Part shown: positions 1 to 12,000 of the stretch, piece by piece
Position numbering within the stretch: the first letter of the stretch is position 1
Layout: every line of letters begins with the position of its first letter
NCBI GenBank assembly: GCA_965178125.1
Contig: OZ237760.1
Coordinates: 62,001 to 126,000 of the forward strand
Reading direction: 5' to 3'
Length of the DNA: 64,000 nt
Origin: Bilabrum cf. latius
Taxonomy: Eukaryota > Bigyra: Bicosoecida > Bigyra > Bicosoecida
Position numbers and translations under genes: made by a program
The notes under the pieces: model-generated
The model's input: the letters and a program-made list of their open reading frames with translations, nothing else
Told to the model about the DNA's origin: nothing
Databases searched by the model: none

Positions 1-3000
1 CGTCCATGGCGCCCAGCATCTTGCCCTGCCCCGGCCCCAGGCGAGAAGACACCTCGGTGGCGCGCCGCTCGGCCTCCCGCAGCAGCTGGGACGGCCGCTT
101 GCCCACGGCGGCCACAGCCTGCAGCCGCAGCGGGCCCCCGAGGGTGGGCGTGTCGTCCGTGGTGCGAGCCACGCCGTCCGTCCCCAGCCCCATGCGCGTG
201 AGCATCTCCTCGTCCAGCAGCGCGGGATCGCTGGGCAGGTTCTCGTCCACCCGGTCCAGCCACTCGGCCTCCTCCAGGTCCTTCTCGGTGAGCTGCACGT
301 CGCCGGCGGCGGCCCCGCGGAGCCTCCTGGCCAGCGCAAGCTGCCTGGCGGCCACGACCTGCTGCCACTGCTCCCTCACCTGAGCCTCGACCTCGTCCTT
401 GGCCTCGGCCTCTTCCAACACGGACGTGTCCACCTCGGGGGGCGGCTGTCCCCTCCGGATGCGGTCCGCGTAGTCCTCCGCCCCGCCCGCGCCTCCGAGC
501 ATCTCCTCCCGGATGCCCGAGTCACCCGTTTGCTCGGCGAGCCCGCTGATGGCGTGCCACTCCCGCATCTGCCTAGTGGGGTCAAGCACCCAGTGGTACC
601 TCGCGCGCACCAGGTCGCCGAGGTCGCCCTCGCCCTCACCCCGCTGCAGACGCTGCCAAGACTCCTGACGGAACTTGCGCTCCACCGCACGCTCGGCCCT
701 CAGCTGCGGGATGTGTTCCCTGCGCCGGAGCACCAGCTCGTGGTCCGGGGCCAGAGGCCTGAGCAGCTAGTCTACCTCTTTGGCAGAAGCCCCCGGCAGC
801 CATGCCCTAGCCTTGGCTGCAGCAGCCTCCCTATAGGCCTCAACGCCACGCTCCGAGGCGTCCGCGGGCACGCGCTCCTCAGCGTCCTTCCGCCACAGCG
901 AGCCGCCAGAACCCAGCTGGTGCGCCGCTGCGGTGGGCCCTCCCTTCTGCATGAAATCGTCCCTGCCCATGAGACGGGCGTTAGCGCGGAACTCGGCCTG
1001 CATGGCTTCGCTGAGCGTGCGGGCCGAACCCTCGGCCACAAGCCGGTGGGTCACCTTGACCGCCACCTAGGGGTTGCTCTTGAGAGTCCGCAGCACGGAG
1101 CGCGCCCACGGTGTGTCCTCGGAGCGCAGTCGCTGGTGAATCTCATTAACGCTGCGGGCCTGCGGGACAGACACGCGCCACTTGTCCACGTCCGCGAATG
1201 ACTGGGTCACGCCGCGGGCCACCTGCAGCAGCGCGGGGTGCTCGGGCATCTTCAGGGCCTTGAGCAGCACCTCGGGATCGTGCACCAGGGCAGCCAGGTG
1301 CCCGTCCTGCAGGCCCTCGGCGCCCATCTCCAGCAGCTCCTCCGTAGCCTTGACGTGCCCCTCGAACGTCTCCGCCCCGGGGCCACGGAGGGCCCAGCGA
1401 ACGGGGTTTCTCGCCTCCGCCGAGCCCCCGGGGTCTACCTCGGGCTCGTCGGTGCCCGCGCCTCCCTCCCTCTGCTTCGCTCCTGCACGGCGCGCCCCCG
1501 CTCCGATGTCCGCAGGTGCAGGCGCAAAGCCCATCGCGGCCCGCTCTAGGTTTGCGTCGGAGCGGGAGGGCGTGAAGAGGTGCCCGGTGACGCGCTACAC
1601 GCCCAGCAGGGCCGCACCAGCCACAGGGTGCACGCCCATCGTGTTGGTGCCGATGCTGGCGTCGAAGCCGCGGTACCCGTGGGCACCGGCCGGCAGGGGC
1701 TCGGAGGGGTGCATGCCCAACCAGCCGCCCTCGTCAGGCCGCGCAGACGCCTTTGTGGACTCGAGCCCGAACAGAGTGGCGCTCGGGCCCCGCACCAGAG
1801 GTTTCTTTGCCCCCGACTGGCTCGTGCTGTACCAACCAGCGTCGAGGAGCAAGGGTGCCCTCCGGTTGTGCAGCGCGTCCAGAGCGTCCGCATACGCCCT
1901 CGCACGGGACCTCCGGGCCTCGTCGTGGACGTGGAGCTCGGGGTCCGTGTCCATGGCCGTGCTCAGCTGCGCGGCAGCCGGCATGTCCGCTGGAGCCTTC
2001 ACCACGAACTCGCCCGTGAATGCAAAGGAATCCTTTCCATTCGCTGCCATTGAACGCTACTTCGGCACGAACTTGCTCGTGCCGTCGCCCCCGCTACTGC
2101 CCTTGTGCGGCTCGTACTGGCCCGCAAGCGCCACGGCAGATTCGTGCGCGTCCTCCTGGGTGGCACCCTCGGCCGTGGTGGCCTCGTACTCGAGGCGCGC
2201 TGCCTCGGACACCGCATCCTGCACGGCTCCCTCCATGATCAACAGGGTTTCCCCCGCCGAGGCCGCAAGCTATGGATCCTCGATGCCCCAGGTGCTGACG
2301 GCCCCGTAGGGCGCGTGGAAACGGTCCGTGACGTTCTCAACCTGCGGGCCCTTGTATCCGTCCAACATCTGGCTGCGGGTCAGAGCGTCCATGAGCTCGC
2401 CCCGGCGCCAGCTCGAGTTGAGCCGGCCCGCTGGGTGCGTCATGTCGCCAGCCTCCTGCTCCACAGCGGGCAAGGCCATCTGGTCGTGGTCGTATGGCTC
2501 ATGCTTGAAGCGCGGTGTGGACGGCATGCCGGCGTGCAGCTCAGCCATCCTACCCGCGGGGGACAGCGTGAACGCACCCGGGCCCATCTGGCGCCCGCCC
2601 GTCTTGCGCGCCTCCTCCGCGCGCTTGGCGGCACCCATGCGGAACTCCTCGGCGTCCTCCAGCCGCACCCGCGTGCGCAGCTTCTCGGCCATGGACTCGC
2701 CCACGGCCAGGTCACCCTCCCCTGCATCGGAGTCTAGCACCTGCTGTGCACGGCCTTGCCTGACCAGCGCGGCCTGGTGCATGAGCTCCGAGTCGGGCAC
2801 CTCGGTGAGGCCCAGCTCCATGGTGCGGGCATCCCGTCCCTTGCGAGCCTTGGCCACCGCCCCCGCGTGCCTCCTGCGGAGAGTAGCCACCAGCGGGTCC
2901 TCCTTATGGTTCTTGGACCTGAACAGGCGCGGGTCCGAGCGGTCCCTGTGCGCCACCCCGTCCCAGCCCTCGTTGTCTCCCGAGAATCGGGCCGCAGCTT

Positions 3001-6000
3001 GCTCGAACGCCTACGGGCTGATGGACGCGGCCAGCTCCATCGCGGTCTGGCCGTGCTCCGAAAAGAGCTTCCGCTCCACCTCCCCCGAGAGCCCGTCCAT
3101 CAGCAAGGAGCTGTTTGCGTCCTCTACCTCCAGTGCACGAGCCGCCATCACGCGGGCCAGGGCGGCCTCAGACTGCGCACGCTCTTCCAAAACGGCAGCG
3201 GGAGCCTTGCCCTTCTTCTCGATGGCCGCGCCAGCCTCTGCCCGCGCCCTGCCCACCGCCTCCAGCGCTGACTTGGCATCGTCGTGGGACGAGTGCAGTC
3301 CACGCACTACCGCTGCGGATGCAGCCACGATCTTGCCCTCGCGGTACGCCTGCTTGGCCCGGGCAGCGGCCAGCACAGCGGCTTGTGCCTCGTCTGCCTC
3401 CGGGTGCTCCGGCTTGACGCCCGAGCCGGCTAGCACCTGCTCAAGGCTCTCGCGCATCTCACGGGCGCGCGTGGGGACCGCGCTTCCCTCCTCCTCCGCG
3501 GCCGACAGACCCAACTGCGACTGCACCAGCCACGTCTGCGCGCGCCGGAGCACCGTCTTGGGCAACCTCGTCCCCGGGGGAGCCGCCCCCAGCAGCACGC
3601 GCACGCCCTCCCGCGTCTCCTCGTCCCGCTTCACGGCGCGCTGGAGCCAGTGACCACGGCCGGCGTGCTCGGCAGACCGCGCCTCCTCTTCGGCGGCTGC
3701 CACTCGGAAGCAGTCCAGCATTGACAGGCCGTTGCTCGACAGCGCCCTCAATTCGGTGGCGCGGGCCCTCAGCCGCTCCTCAAGCAGCAGCACCACCTTC
3801 TTCGAATCTGTCAAGGACTTGCCGAGGACGGCTTCCCTTCGGCTGGCGGCTTCCTTGATCGACTGCTTCGCTTCTTCGCTCAAGCCCTCGCCCAGCATGT
3901 CCAGACGGGCCGCGGCCTCCCCGGGGCTGGACCCGGGCCCAACCTCGAGGTCAATCTGGCTGGGATCCTCAAGGGCTACCCGCCGGGCGACATCCAGCTC
4001 GGAGGGCTCATTGAGGCACAGCTCCAGGGCCGCGTCCACCTCTTGGACGCTCGGAGCGCCCCGGGCATCCAGGTGCGACAGCGTCTGCTGCGCCTTTGTT
4101 CCCTTGGGCACCAGCTCCAGCCCACTGGCCCTCTCCTGCTCCAAGGCCTCCCCCGCGCGCACCTCCGTCCGCATTGCGAGCTCCTCGGTCAGGCCCTCCC
4201 GCGAGTAAGCAGCCTCTATGGACGAGTCACGGGCTTTGTGGGGCGGGCGGCCCGCCACTGCGGCATCTACAGCACGCTTTCCGGCCTCCGCATCGCTGGG
4301 CTTGCTCTGTGAGGCAGCGTCAGCTACATTGCCCTTGGCACTGGAGAGCAGTTTCTTCTCGGCCTCCTCGGTCGCAGCCACCGCCGTTGCAGCCGCGATC
4401 TCATCCACAGTAGGGAGTCCCTCGGGCTCCTTGGCCAGCACCTCGGAGGCGTCGGGCAGGCCCACGATGCCCTCCTTGGCGGCGACTGCCTCCGATGTGG
4501 CGCTCTTGTGGAGAGCCCTCGCGGCGGGCTCTGGCTCCATGGGCTCCGGCCCGTCGCGCACCCCAAGGGGCTGCACGCCGCCGGGTCCCTGCGCGCGCTC
4601 CCTCTTGGCATCGGCCATAAGCACGTGCAGCGGCCTAGTCGCGTCTTTCTGCGCCACGATGCGCCGTAGCAGGTGGTACGCCCTCATCCTGGCCTGGTCC
4701 TTGGACAGGCGAGCCTCCACCGCCTCCATCGAGACGTCTTCGCTGGCGTCTGCCACGACGGACTTCTCCGATGCAAAGGCCTCCGTCGACTGGAGCAAGC
4801 TGCCCGTCAGCTCTTCGGTCGTCTCGGGCAGCAGGAGCCGTCCCGCTTCCAGGAGAGCCTGCCGCCTCGCAGATCCGCGCGGCACTCCCATCTGGTCCAA
4901 GGTGTGCTGCAACTGCTGCTCCTCGAAGCGATCCAGCGCATCGACGTCGGGGCCCCCCATTGACAAAGAGTTGTTGGCGGCCTTGGCCACGCTGCTAGGG
5001 AGCTCGGGGGCTTGCATTCCGTTGCTGAGGTCGGGCCGGCTGCCTCGTAGATGCGCGGTACACTCTTCCACTGCCTCTTGTTGCATGCGGCTGAGATATT
5101 CGTCCCATGCCGAGTTCGCCGCTTCCTCGGCCTCCTTCGCCTTGGCACTGGGGGATGCGCCCTGCTCGCTCTCCAGCACCGCCTTGCGGGCGACTTCCGC
5201 CGCCTCTTGCGCCCCAACGATCCACTCCTCGTACGACTCCACCACAGATCGGATGGAGATGTTGAGCGCACGCTGCACGTCGGAAGGAGTGGCAGCTCGC
5301 TGGATGGGCACGCCAAACCGAGTGGTCCACCCGAGCGGCCGCTTCCATGGGGACAGCATCTCAACCCGCTCAGGGCTCAGCTTAGAGCTAGCCTGTGCCC
5401 GAGCACCTGCTGCAGTGCTTGCGCTCTGCTCCGCCGCGGCACTTACCTCGGCTCGGAGCTCGGGTACAGCCGTCGAGTCGCCGTCGAGCACTCTTCGCAC
5501 TGCAGCACTGACGTGGCTCGAGTCCAGCACAGCCGAATCACCCACGTTCTGTGTCGGTAGCTTGCTGGTATTGCCACCGCGCTCATCGGCCAGCGCCGAC
5601 CCGTCCGATCTGTCCCCAGGCAGCACCCTGCGTACTACGGCCTGCGCCACCGCCCTAGGGTGGATGCCCAGGTGCTTGAGTAGGTGTGGCAGGTGACTGG
5701 ACTTGCTCATGGCCTCTGTCACGGTAGCCATGGCGCGAGCCCGTACCCAATCCTCCGTGGCGCGCGCCACGGCGGCAGCCGACAGGTGCGCCGCGGCGTC
5801 TTCGGCCCTACCCCGTGCCGCGCTCTCAGCCGCAGCTGCATCGGCCGCCACCTTAGCCACAGAGGCATAGTCGGCAGTCGCGTCAACGTCGCTGCCCCCC
5901 TGCCGGATCACCTCGGCGGCCTCCTTGATCCCCTCCGCCATCGAGGCAGCCGAAGGAGACTCGCCATGCTTCTCCGCGATCTTGCCCAACCGCTCCCGGA

Positions 6001-9000
6001 CCACCTCCCGCTTGGCCTCCTGCACCTTGACGAAGTCCGCGGCGGACTCGGGACTGGGCATGAGCCCTGTGGCGATGGCGGCCCCACGAGCCGCCTCACC
6101 TCCGTCTCCTGCCATCTCGAGCCTCTCCTCTGCTCGCAAGGCGGCATCCGCCCTCTTCTGCGCACGGGCGAGCGCCTCCAGCTCCTGCAAAGTGCCCATG
6201 GGCCCGCCCACGGCGCCGCCGCTCATCCACCAGTGCCTGCCCATCTGTGCCGACACGACGCCATCGCGGCCCTCGCTCACTCCGGCAGGCCGTGCCCCTA
6301 GCCCCCTAGAGATCTCGGCCATCTCGGTGCGGGCCGAGGGCACGGTCTCTCTGCCCCGCCGTGGGCCCAGGCCATCGGGCAGCTGCATGCCTCGGTCCAG
6401 GTCGGGCATGGCTTCAAAGAGAGGCACCTCGTCCACATCCTCGTCAAAGCCTTGGGTAGAGACCCAGCCAGGCTTACGGTAGGCACTAAGATCGATGGCA
6501 TGCAGCGAAGAGGGGTCGAGCTCCTTGAGCCTGTGCGGGTTGGGCACTTTGTCAAGCTGTTTCTCCTTACGGATCATTTTCCCTTGCCTTTGGGAAGAGA
6601 CCGCGCCGAGGAAATCCTACCCCACGGGCCTCTTTTCCTTCATGCTGGCTGCAAGGGTGCGGGCATCGTTGATGGCGATGTTCGCGAACGAGTCCCCAGC
6701 AGGCCCCACAGTCGCCAACACGGGCGAGGCTCCCGGGTGCACGGCATGCAGCAGCCGGCCCCCTCGATCCAGGCCTGACATGGCTCGTAGGGACTCCACA
6801 AGCTAAGCATACCCTCTCGCGGACTCGTGCGCGTTGAGAGCTGCCCGGGCCTCCACTCGGGCGGCGGCCTCCCCTTCCTGCCCCGCGATTGCCAGGGCCG
6901 CCTCCATTGCCTCCTCGGCAGTGCGAGCCATCTCCTCTGCCCTCTGAGCGACAGCGGCAACGGTGCTTGACCCGTTATCGCCAGGAGTCGTGAGTGAGGG
7001 GCCCAGCTCAGGCACATCCAGGCCCTTGGACTCGGCCTGTGCCGAAGCAGCCTTGGCCGAGCCTGCCACTGCCTCTCCCAGCCAGCTGGCGGCCGCATCC
7101 ACGACTCTCTCGAAGGCACTGACCTCTCGCTGCCCGCCCAGTATGATACGCCTGCGGAACTCGCTGGCCTTGCGCACGGAGTGCACCATAAGCTTCTGCA
7201 CCACGTCGTCCTCCCCCTTGAGCATGGCATTCTGCACGGCACCCTTGAGCGCGGGTTCACCCCTGAGTCGGGCCATCCTTAGCTTCTCCTGGACCTCTTC
7301 CTCGTCCTTCCCGCCCCGCGCATACCAAGATGGCTCTGATGGCACGAATGGGTCCATGTGACGCAGCCTCACCACGCCATCGTGCTTAATGCCGCCAGCT
7401 GCGCATTCGTACGACAGATCAGCTCCGCGAGCCTCCACACGTGCTGCCTACTCGCCGGGGGCCGCACCGCCTTCGGAAGCTCTGGCAGGCACGCTGCTGG
7501 CGAGCACTTCGTTCGCGATACCAGCCCCTCCCGAGGCAGTTGGCTCCACCAGCATAATGCCTCGTTTGGTAGCTCGTGTGTTCCTTGCCATGTGCTGCAG
7601 CGCGATGGGGCCTCTCCGCAAGCCGCCGCTCTTGGCCTCCATCGCTGCATCCGTGGATGCTGTCCTCAACGCGTTGATCTCATCAAGCATGCCCATTCTG
7701 TGCACCTCATTCCCAGGCTGCCTGCCCGACGGCAGCGTGATGTTCTGCTCCTTCATGGCGCGGGCCGTCCGATCGAATGCATCCACATCGTCGGCATATA
7801 CCTTGGCGATGGCCAGCCCGCGCGTCATGACGTCCTCCTGCTGGACGCTGTCGGGCACAGGCAGCGAGGGCGAGGCCACGGGGTCAACCATCGGGTCCAC
7901 TCCACCAGGCACCAGCATGGCGGCCATGCGGTCCGCATCCGACCTGTCCGCGAGGTAGTTCTCCTTTAGCACCGCCTCTGCCACCTCTGCGGCAGTGCGG
8001 TCGTGCAAAGAGGGAAGGTGGGCGGGGTGCAGCGTGACACCCTCGCGGTCCGCCTCCTCGAGCAGCTCACGAGCCTTCGTGCTAGCGGCCTTGGTATCGC
8101 TCTTGGCAAAAATCTGCGTGGCCTGCATGGACGGGAATCCGTTGGGACCAGGGGCGCCAATCCTTCCGCCGTCAAGTCGAGCGACGTGTCCCCGGGCGTC
8201 ACCGGCTAGGCCAGGGTCCATCCCACCGCGCTTCTCCACCTCGAGGGCTGTGAGACGCCTGGAGAGAGCGGCGCGCTGGGCAGTGCGCTTGGCTCGGTCC
8301 ATGAATCTCCTCCTCTTGGCGGCGTCGTAGTGGTTCCGCTTCTCGGTGGGTAGCGGCCGCAGGGGGGCGTGCAGCTTGTAGAACCAGAGCATGTCCGCCC
8401 TGTCGGACCAGCGGCCCTGCTCCACGAGGTAATCGATCGAGGCGAGCTCCTCTCGGCTGTCGGGGTCGAGAGACCTGGCCTTGAGCTTGTCGTAGTTGAG
8501 ACCAAGCGAGGTGCCGTACAGGCTGGCCTCCTTCTCGCCCAGCCCGGTCACTGCGTCGAGAGCGGTAGGACCGTCCACCGCGGCACCAAGGGCGGCCTTG
8601 TCGAGCTTGATGTTCTTCGTGGACACCATATCGTGGCCCGCCAGCTCCAACGGGTAGTCCGCAAACCTGTCCCGACCCATGGGGGGCGTCAGCCTGCCGA
8701 GCGCCGCCCTTTGTGGCACGCCGCTGACCTGCGCCCAGGCAGCGGGAAGCGCCACTAGGGTCTCCGGGTTGGGCCCGCCCCACTGGGCTTCTGTGCCGGG
8801 CAGGGTGTTGCCTCCGCCCTCGGGGCCCTGGATCAGGTTGAGACTCGCGAGGTACGGGGCATCGTCGGGCCCGCCCGTCGTCATTGCCTCGGCCGCCTGC
8901 AGCTGCTCAATGTCCACCCTCTGCCTCTTGTACCTCGCCTCGAGGTCTGCCTCGCCCAAGTCGTTGAACTCGCGGTGGTCAGCGGCCTCCAGGTCTGCAT

Positions 9001-12000
9001 CCACAGCGGGACCGCCCTCTAGAATGGAGCGCGCGGCGCCATCCCCGGGCAGCACCGGCGCATCAAACCCACCGGCCAGGTCGCCCTCCAGCACCGAGGC
9101 CAGCGCGGCCTTGTCAGCCGCCCCTTTCTCCACGGCAGCCTCGAGGGCCTCTTGCGCCGAAATGCGCCTAGCTGCGGCCCGGCGATGCGCCCACACCTCG
9201 TCCCTGCCAGTCTCCTGCCTCCAACGCGCCCGGAGCCACATTCGCAGGTAGCTAGAGGCACCTTCCGCCGTGAGGCCGTCAGGACCGGCGAGTGGCCCGC
9301 GAACGTTAGGCTGGCTGCCCACGCTTCCATCCTCTGCAACGTGCTCCGCCAGAGGGGTGCCCGCGAGCGTGCCGCCAGCCACCTCCACGGGCAGCCTGGC
9401 GAACGCGAGCAGCGCATCGTCCGGCGCGCCCGCCGCGGACTGGTTTGCAGATGCAGCGGCCTCTTCGGCTAGCTGCGGCGAGCCGAACGCCGAGGCAAGG
9501 CTGGCGTAGTCGGGGCGGGCCTGCCTGGCCTTGGCCTCAATCGTGGACTCTATCACGCCGTGGTCCGTCGGGTTGATCGTCTCTGAAGAGAGCCCGTCGC
9601 CCAGGAAGAGCTCGCCAAACCCAGGACGGACCCACCCGATGCCCGGGCCTCCCCACACCATCGGCAGGGTGGCAGCGTTCTTCGGATCCAGCACCACGTT
9701 GGACGTGTCCGGGGGCGGCACAGGCGCGGCAGCCTGCTGCACCTGGTGGTTCACCAGGTCAACCACAAGCCTCTGCCGCTCCTGCCCGTCCAAGGGGACG
9801 TGCTCGTCGATCGCTTCCTGCAGGTCTTCCTGCCCCTCCTCGCCGACCATCCGACTCCGGAGGCCGACCCCCTCCCCGCCCAGCAGTGACACCCCGTCCC
9901 CACCAGCCTCAGCCAGCGATGGACCCTCCGAGTCGGACAGGGCGGCCTCCTCCACGTCCGACTGCGAGACCGAGGACGCGCCAGACTCGGATGACGTCGC
10001 CTCGGCATCCACAGCTGCACTAGATGACTCGGCAGGCGCAGCCGCGGCATCGCCACTGCTCTCGCCCTCCCCAGCGACCACCTCGGCACTCTCACCGTCC
10101 ACCTCGGCTTTCTCTCCAGCCAGCTCGGGCGGCAGCTCCAGGGTGACGCTGGCGTCCTCCATGGCGGCAGCTCGCTTCTGGCCCGCCCCCGACTGCGGCA
10201 TGGCCGCCTTTACCTGCTCCCTGGGCACCTCACCTAGCTCAAACACGTGGTCCAAACCACCGGCGCTGTCCAATCCAGCGGGGCCCGCAAGGTCCGCAGC
10301 CTTCTGCAGCATGATGTCGATCCCCTCAAGCGCCTGGGCAGGCTCCTTGCCCTCTCTTGCGTACCGTTCGATGACCGCCGGGTCCTCAATGTCCGTTTTG
10401 ATGCCGTCCGGCATGCGGGCCATGCCCAGATTGAACACGGGGTCCACAGTGCCAGGCTGCCAGTACGGATTGTTGCTCTTGGCCGGCCCGTAGTGGGGGC
10501 GCGGGCCTGGCACGTTCTCGGCACCGCCGTTCCGCGTGTACGCCAGCCAGTCGCCCCACGCCGCTCCCGGGTTGTAGCCCGCAGGCTGGCCCATTTGGAA
10601 CTGGGAGTTGAGGTAGAAATCACCCATGCCGCCCATGGGTCCGTCCCCCCCGTCGCCCAAGGCATGCCCCGTCTGGATGGCACCGTAGAGGTCCTCAGAC
10701 ACGCCCATGATGGCCTGTCCCCATCCCGACTCGAACATGGCGTCCTCACTTCTGTCGGCCACCACGTCGCCGATCCATGTCGGCTGCAGGTGGGGCCTGT
10801 CCAGCATCTCCCCGGCAGTTTCGATCATTTCCGTTTCCAGTTCCATGTCAGCGGACCGCCCCGAAGCAACGGCCTCCTCATCGTGGGCTCCTGACAGCCG
10901 CACGAGCAGCTCGTCTGCCTCCTCCAGCAGCAGCTCCTGTGCCATCTCGGCGTCCTGCGCGCTCTGCACCGCCGCCTCCCGCTGCAGCCGCAGCTCCTCC
11001 GACAGCTCCACGTCTGCAGGGTCCATCGCAGCGTCGGGCTGTGTAGGTGTCTCTCCGTCCCTGACCCGAATCTCACGCATGGACTCCCCCAGAGGCAGCA
11101 GGTCCGCCTTGCCCCCGCTGAGGTTGAGGGCACGGAGGCGCTCCTTGGCTCGGCGAGTTGCCACGGCCTCCCTAGCCTCCAGATGCCTCCCAAGGGAGAT
11201 GTCCTTCAGCGCGCCCCTGGCCTTGGCAGACTTGCTCGCGAGGTCCTTGGCCATGCGCAGTGCGTCCGACTCGCTTAGCTCTTCGCCGGCACTCTTGAAG
11301 GCGGCGCGCAGGCGGGCGGCCTCTGCTTGCACCCGGTCCCCATTGAAGCCTACCGTGGCGTCGCCGGCGGCACCCTTCGCTGCCTCAGACCCGCTGGCAG
11401 AATCCGCTCCGAAATCCCTGCGCTCATCCGGTGCGTCCAGCTCGCTGTCTTCCACCCCAAGCTCCTCCTGTACCCTGGCCAGCTCCGCGTGCTCGTTGTC
11501 TCTCTCGATCCGCTCGAAGACGTTGTTGGGTCCGTCGTAGTTCTCATCGTCGTGCGGCACCCTGCCTTGCTCCACCAGCTCGTCAAACACGTCAAACTCC
11601 ACCAGCTCCTGCACCACGGCATCAGACAGCCTCGCTGCCTCCTCCACGGCGCGCTGCTGTGCCACGCTGCGCTGAGCCTGCAGAGCGAACGCGGGCACGC
11701 CATGCAGCCGCGCTACCGCCAGCAGCACGGCCCGCTGCACAATCTGCGCGACAAACACGGGGGCACCCACAGGAGAGTCCACGAGCTATTCGAACCTGCG
11801 GGGGGCGTTGGAGCGCTGGGCACAGTCGTCCGCCTCCGCCAGGGTCAGGCTGCCGTGCGGCCACGACTGCCGCACGCCCTGCCGCACCGCATCCGCCACC
11901 CGGGTGAGCGCAGGGGCACCGCCTTCCCGCGCCACCGGGTCCTTGGAGGCCCTCGGGGGCGCGATACCCAGCGTGTCGTAGGCCTCGAGCAGCACGCCCT